From positions 1-8,412 of the forward strand of contig QGUS01000060.1 of NCBI GenBank assembly GCA_003242515.1: a stretch of DNA of 8,412 nt. The letters run 5' to 3'. Shown piece after piece: positions 5,798 to 8,412 of this stretch. Source of the stretch: Actinomycetota bacterium. Lineage in GTDB: Bacteria; Actinomycetota; Acidimicrobiia; Spongiisociales; ZC4RG35. The notes under the pieces were generated by a model. The model had not been told where the DNA came from. It was given only the letters and a program-made list of their open reading frames with translations, and did no database searches. Position numbers and translations under genes: made by a program. The stretch's first letter is position 1; each line of letters begins with the position of its first letter.

Positions 5798-6966
5798 CGG
5801 TACTCGAGCTCGTCCAAGCCCTGGTGCGGCGGAAGCGCTTCGTCGCGATCTACTCGGTGGTGCTCGCGCTGGTCACGTTCTTCGCCGTCTTCAAGTTCGA
5901 CGATGGCCTGGCGTGGCGCTCCGGCCAGAAGTTCCAGGCCACGGCGCAGATCGCGGTGGTAACGCGCGGCATCGAGTCGCTGAGCGATGCCGAGGCCCGT
6001 GACGAGCGGATCGGTGCGGCGCACCTCTTCGCCCAGCTGCTCCAGTCCTACGAGGCCCTGGACTGGATCGCCAAGCGCGTCGGCTTCGAGCCGGAGGACG
6101 AGATCAACGCCCTGGTGCCGTCGGGGACGTCGCTGATCAACGCCTCGATCGTGGCGCCCACGGAGGAGCAGGCGTCAGCCGCGGCGCGGGCGATGTTCGA
6201 CTATCTGAGCATGAAGCTCGAGGAGCCGTTCCTCCTCGGCGGCCCGGCCGGGTCCGACCAGGAGGGGGCGATCGAGCTCTCCGGCCCGTTCTCGTCGCGG
6301 ATGATCCTGAACCTCGGGCAGGGTCTCGCCGACGTCCCCGGCGGGCTCTTCCTGCGGATCAACACCACCGGCAACCAGGAGATCGTCCTGGAGCTCTCCG
6401 AGTCGGCCGGCCAGACCTTCGACGTGGAGGCGGTGCTCAACCCGGTCATGAGCGTGCTGATCACCCTCGAGGACCGGTCGGGCAACGAGCTGGACCAGGT
6501 CCGTCTGGCCGCCCCCGCCGTGGCCGGTTACGTCACCAACCTCCCCATCCTCACCGTCGGGATCGAGCGGTCGGCCCTGTCGCGCACCGCCGAGGACTGG
6601 AGCCTCGCCGAGTCGGGGATCTCGCTCGGCTGGGAGGCCGGCAGCCCGGTGGTGTCGCCGAGCGCTCCCGTCGCCGTGCCCGTCCGCATCGCCCTGATCA
6701 ACGAGAACCCGGTCCCCGAGCCGATCGGCGGCCGCGCCGGCCCGATCCTGTTGGCCGCCTTCCTGGTCCTCGGCGCCATCATCCTGCTCACCATCGTGGT
6801 CATCGCAGAGATGTGGTCGCGGGAGCGCCCGGCCGGCACCTCCCGCCCGGACGAGCCCACGGTCCTCCATCCCTTCGCCGACGAGCGCCCCGAGGAGGAG
6901 GAAGGGGGAGCGCTTCGCCGCCTCGCCAGGTGGGAGGTCAAGGGCATTGCCCCCGAAGACCACTGA
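5794..6966 (+). CDS. Wzz-like polysaccharide co-polymerase / chain-length determinant-like membrane protein
   Basis: The 390-residue protein starts at ATG 5794, overlapping the receiver-like gene by 4 nt (ATGA), with GAGG just upstream. A short cytosolic N-terminus with basic RRKR (12-15) precedes TM1 (about 17-34). A roughly 280-residue extracytoplasmic region follows, then a proline-containing stretch (NPVPEP, 305-310) directly before TM2 (about 316-340), and a 50-residue acidic cytosolic tail with an EEEE run. This two-TM layout with prolines at TM2 is the Wzz/polysaccharide co-polymerase architecture. The central region begins with YEALDWIAKRVGF-type segments and EEQASAAARAMFDYL, similar to Wzz helices, but the middle (150-300) is strand-rich and not recognised. 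There is no C-terminal BY-kinase Walker motif or tyrosine cluster. The gene order, before a Wzy-like gene, supports the role. Confidence 0.7.
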   Translation: MTVLELVQALVRRKRFVAIYSVVLALVTFFAVFKFDDGLAWRSGQKFQATAQIAVVTRGIESLSDAEARDERIGAAHLFAQLLQSYEALDWIAKRVGFEPEDEINALVPSGTSLINASIVAPTEEQASAAARAMFDYLSMKLEEPFLLGGPAGSDQEGAIELSGPFSSRMILNLGQGLADVPGGLFLRINTTGNQEIVLELSESAGQTFDVEAVLNPVMSVLITLEDRSGNELDQVRLAAPAVAGYVTNLPILTVGIERSALSRTAEDWSLAESGISLGWEAGSPVVSPSAPVAVPVRIALINENPVPEPIGGRAGPILLAAFLVLGAIILLTIVVIAEMWSRERPAGTSRPDEPTVLHPFADERPEEEEGGALRRLARWEVKGIAPEDH

Positions 6967-6992
6967 CCCCGTCCCGTGACCGCTGAGGCCTG

Positions 6993-7139
6993 ATGCGGGT
7001 CTACGAACTGGCGCGCGAGCTCGACCTGGACACCCGGAGTGTTCTCGAGATCGCCGCCTCCCTGGGCATCGAAGTCTCCAGCCCGCTGGGCGGCTTGGAC
7101 GACGCAGACGCCGACCGCATCCGGCTCGCTCTGGCGGGC
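6993..7139 (+). other. IF-2 N-terminal-like domain fused to the polymerase
   Basis: Codons 1-49 of the Wzy-like gene encode a compact three-helix-like unit. The pattern is R-V-Y-E-L-A-x-E-L, then S-V-L-E-I-A-A-S-L-G-I-E-V-S-S, then L-D-D-x-D-A-D-R-I. These match the IF2_N family (known from bacterial initiation factor IF-2, and as I recall also found in some other actinobacterial proteins). Charge and composition are typical of a soluble domain that would face the cytosol before TM1. Function here is unknown. Its codons share the GC-rich third-position bias of the rest of the gene, which argues for real coding. Confidence 0.75.
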
Positions 7140-8412
7140 CCCGTCGAGCCCGCGACTCCGAAAGGGCCGCCGGTCCGGCCCATGGCCGACCTCGTGGCCC
7201 CGCACGACCGCAAGGACTTCTTCGCCTCGCTGGTCTACGCCCTGATCATCGCCTACCTGGTGCTGAACCGGATCGTCCCGGACCGGTTCGTGGTCCCGGT
7301 CGGCTTCTCGATCCGGCCGTACGAGGTGGTGATGGGGGTGCTCCTGGTCGCCTGGGTCTGGTGGATGATCGTGAGCCCCAAGCCCCTGCCCAACCGGATG
7401 CTGGGGCTGGTGGGGCTCCTCCTGCTCACGGTGCTCATAGCGGCGCCGGTGTTCTACGCCCCGACCATGACGCCGTTCCAGCTGGACGGCGCCGAACGCG
7501 GGGTCGTGCGACTCATCCTGATGGCCGGCCTCTTTCTCGCCAGCTACCACATGGCGACCCGGCCCGGCCACGCCCGCAAGATCCTGATGGCCGTCATCGG
7601 GCTCACCGCATTCCAGTCGCTGCTCGGCGTCATCGAGAAGCAGATGGCGACGCCGCTCTTCTTCTTCGACGACCTCGCCCGGGCCCTGGGCTTCGTCGAG
7701 GACCCGAAGAGCATCCGGGGAGAGTTCACCGACGTCTTCGAGCGCCTCACCGGCGAGGTCCGGTCGGTGGTGACCGCACCCCACCCGATCGTGCTCTCCG
7801 CGGTGATCGCCCTCGCCATCATGGCGGCGGCCGGATGGATCGTCTCCGAGCGCGGGTCGAAGCGGGTGGCGTGGCTGGGCTTGATGCTCGCCTGCCTCGC
7901 CCTGGGCCTGCCGGCGCCCAACTCGAGGACGGGGTTCGTGATGCTCGCCCTGGCGCTGATCCCTCTCGTCTTCCTCGCCATCCGCCACCTGCCCAGGGTG
8001 ATCCCCATGATGGCGGCTGCCGTGTTCCTCGCCGGGCTGGCGTTCGCCCTGTCTCCGGAGACGCCCCGGCTCCTCCTCAACAGCATCACCCAGCCCGACG
8101 AGGACCCGAACTTCGAGGTGCGCGTGGAGCGTTTCCAGATCCTGCCCCAGATGGTCTCCGAGCGGCCGTTGGTCGGGGCCGGCTACCTGACCCACGACCC
8201 CGAGATCCAGATCTGGGACAACGCCTACAACCTCGCCATGGTCGAGACCGGGGTGCTGGGTCTGGCGCTGACCATCCTCTTCTTCCTGATGGCGATCGGC
8301 CGGTGCTGGTCCGCGTACACGAGGGCCAGGACCTACGAGAAGCCGCTGATCTTCGCCGGCGTGGCGGCGGGCATCGCACTGCTGACCGGTGGCATTAAAC
8401 AAATCCCCGACC
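6993..8412 (+). CDS. Wzy/O-antigen-ligase-family membrane protein with N-terminal IF-2-N-like domain, 3' end beyond the window
   Basis: ATG at 6993, with GAGG 4 nt upstream, opens 473 codons without a stop to the edge. Residues 1-49 (MRVYELARELDLD, then LGIEVSSPLGGLDDADADRI) match the small helical N-terminal domain of initiation factor IF-2. A proline-rich linker (50-70) follows. The rest is a polytopic membrane protein with about 11 hydrophobic segments (near 76, 110, 136, 170, 195, 264, 290, 312, 335, 412, 450). It carries Wzy_C landmarks: NSRTGF (310-315), ERPLVGAGY (390-398) and DNAYNLAMVETGVLGLAL (409-426). It probably links repeat units outside the membrane, or ligates polymer. An internal ATG at 7182 (residue 64) would give a plain Wzy protein but lacks a good ribosome site. 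The C-terminus, likely one or two more membrane segments, is missing. Confidence 0.85.
   Translation, partial: MRVYELARELDLDTRSVLEIAASLGIEVSSPLGGLDDADADRIRLALAGPVEPATPKGPPVRPMADLVAPHDRKDFFASLVYALIIAYLVLNRIVPDRFVVPVGFSIRPYEVVMGVLLVAWVWWMIVSPKPLPNRMLGLVGLLLLTVLIAAPVFYAPTMTPFQLDGAERGVVRLILMAGLFLASYHMATRPGHARKILMAVIGLTAFQSLLGVIEKQMATPLFFFDDLARALGFVEDPKSIRGEFTDVFERLTGEVRSVVTAPHPIVLSAVIALAIMAAAGWIVSERGSKRVAWLGLMLACLALGLPAPNSRTGFVMLALALIPLVFLAIRHLPRVIPMMAAAVFLAGLAFALSPETPRLLLNSITQPDEDPNFEVRVERFQILPQMVSERPLVGAGYLTHDPEIQIWDNAYNLAMVETGVLGLALTILFFLMAIGRCWSAYTRARTYEKPLIFAGVAAGIALLTGGIKQIPD

Noticed and set aside
7182..7200. ATG 7182 as the true start of the Wzy-like protein, removing the IF-2-like domain
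   Set aside because: There is no good ribosome site before it. The upstream 63 codons have normal coding bias and a recognisable domain, so the longer form is preferred, though not proven.
6528..8402. A 624-codon minus-strand open frame opposite the Wzz-like and Wzy-like genes
   Set aside because: It is rich in D, H, G, R, E and Q with no domain pattern, and antisense to two membrane proteins with clear TM helices. Long antisense frames are expected when third positions are GC-rich.

Overview
The window looks like part of an exopolysaccharide or capsule biosynthesis locus from a high-GC actinobacterium-like genome. The reasons are very high G+C throughout, strongly GC-biased third codon positions, frequent GTG/TTG starts with clear Shine-Dalgarno sequences, and tightly overlapping genes. 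Lineage cannot be fixed from the sequence alone. Both edges cut through genes, so the locus continues on both sides. No rRNA, tRNA, CRISPR array, insertion sequence or integrase was seen.

Left arm, minus strand (1-1504). A WbpD-like left-handed beta-helix N-acetyltransferase (TTG start at 1504) is followed by a 10-bp inverted repeat that may end its transcript. Next come a candidate sigma-28/WhiG-type promoter and a secreted right-handed beta-helix protein. That protein runs off the left edge inside a proline-rich linker encoded by long G/C homopolymers.

Divergent control region (1505-1662). About 158 bp separates the acetyltransferase from the rightward operon and must hold promoters in both directions. 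Only a weak candidate can be named.

Right arm, plus strand (1663-8412+). Six genes are packed as one apparent operon: a DegT/DnrJ/EryC1-family aminotransferase, a WbaP-like polyprenyl-phosphate sugar-1-phosphate transferase (26-nt overlap), a Gfo/Idh/MocA-family dehydrogenase (28-nt gap), an orphan receiver-like protein (4-nt overlap), a Wzz-like two-TM polysaccharide co-polymerase (4-nt overlap), and a Wzy/O-antigen-ligase-family polymerase that runs off the right edge.

How they may work together: dehydrogenase, aminotransferase and N-acetyltransferase form the classic trio that makes a nucleotide-linked acetamido sugar (WbpB/WbpE/WbpD-type chemistry). The sugar transferase loads the first sugar phosphate on the lipid carrier, the Wzz-like protein would set chain length, the Wzy-like protein would polymerise, and the secreted beta-helix protein may bind or trim the product. 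Glycosyltransferases, a flippase and a nucleotide-sugar 6-dehydrogenase are not in the window.

The two most unusual points are a domain resembling the N-terminal domain of translation initiation factor IF-2, fused in frame to the N-terminus of the polymerase, and a small degenerate receiver-like protein translationally coupled between the sugar dehydrogenase and the Wzz-like protein. Together they suggest cytosolic control of polymer assembly, which is inference only.
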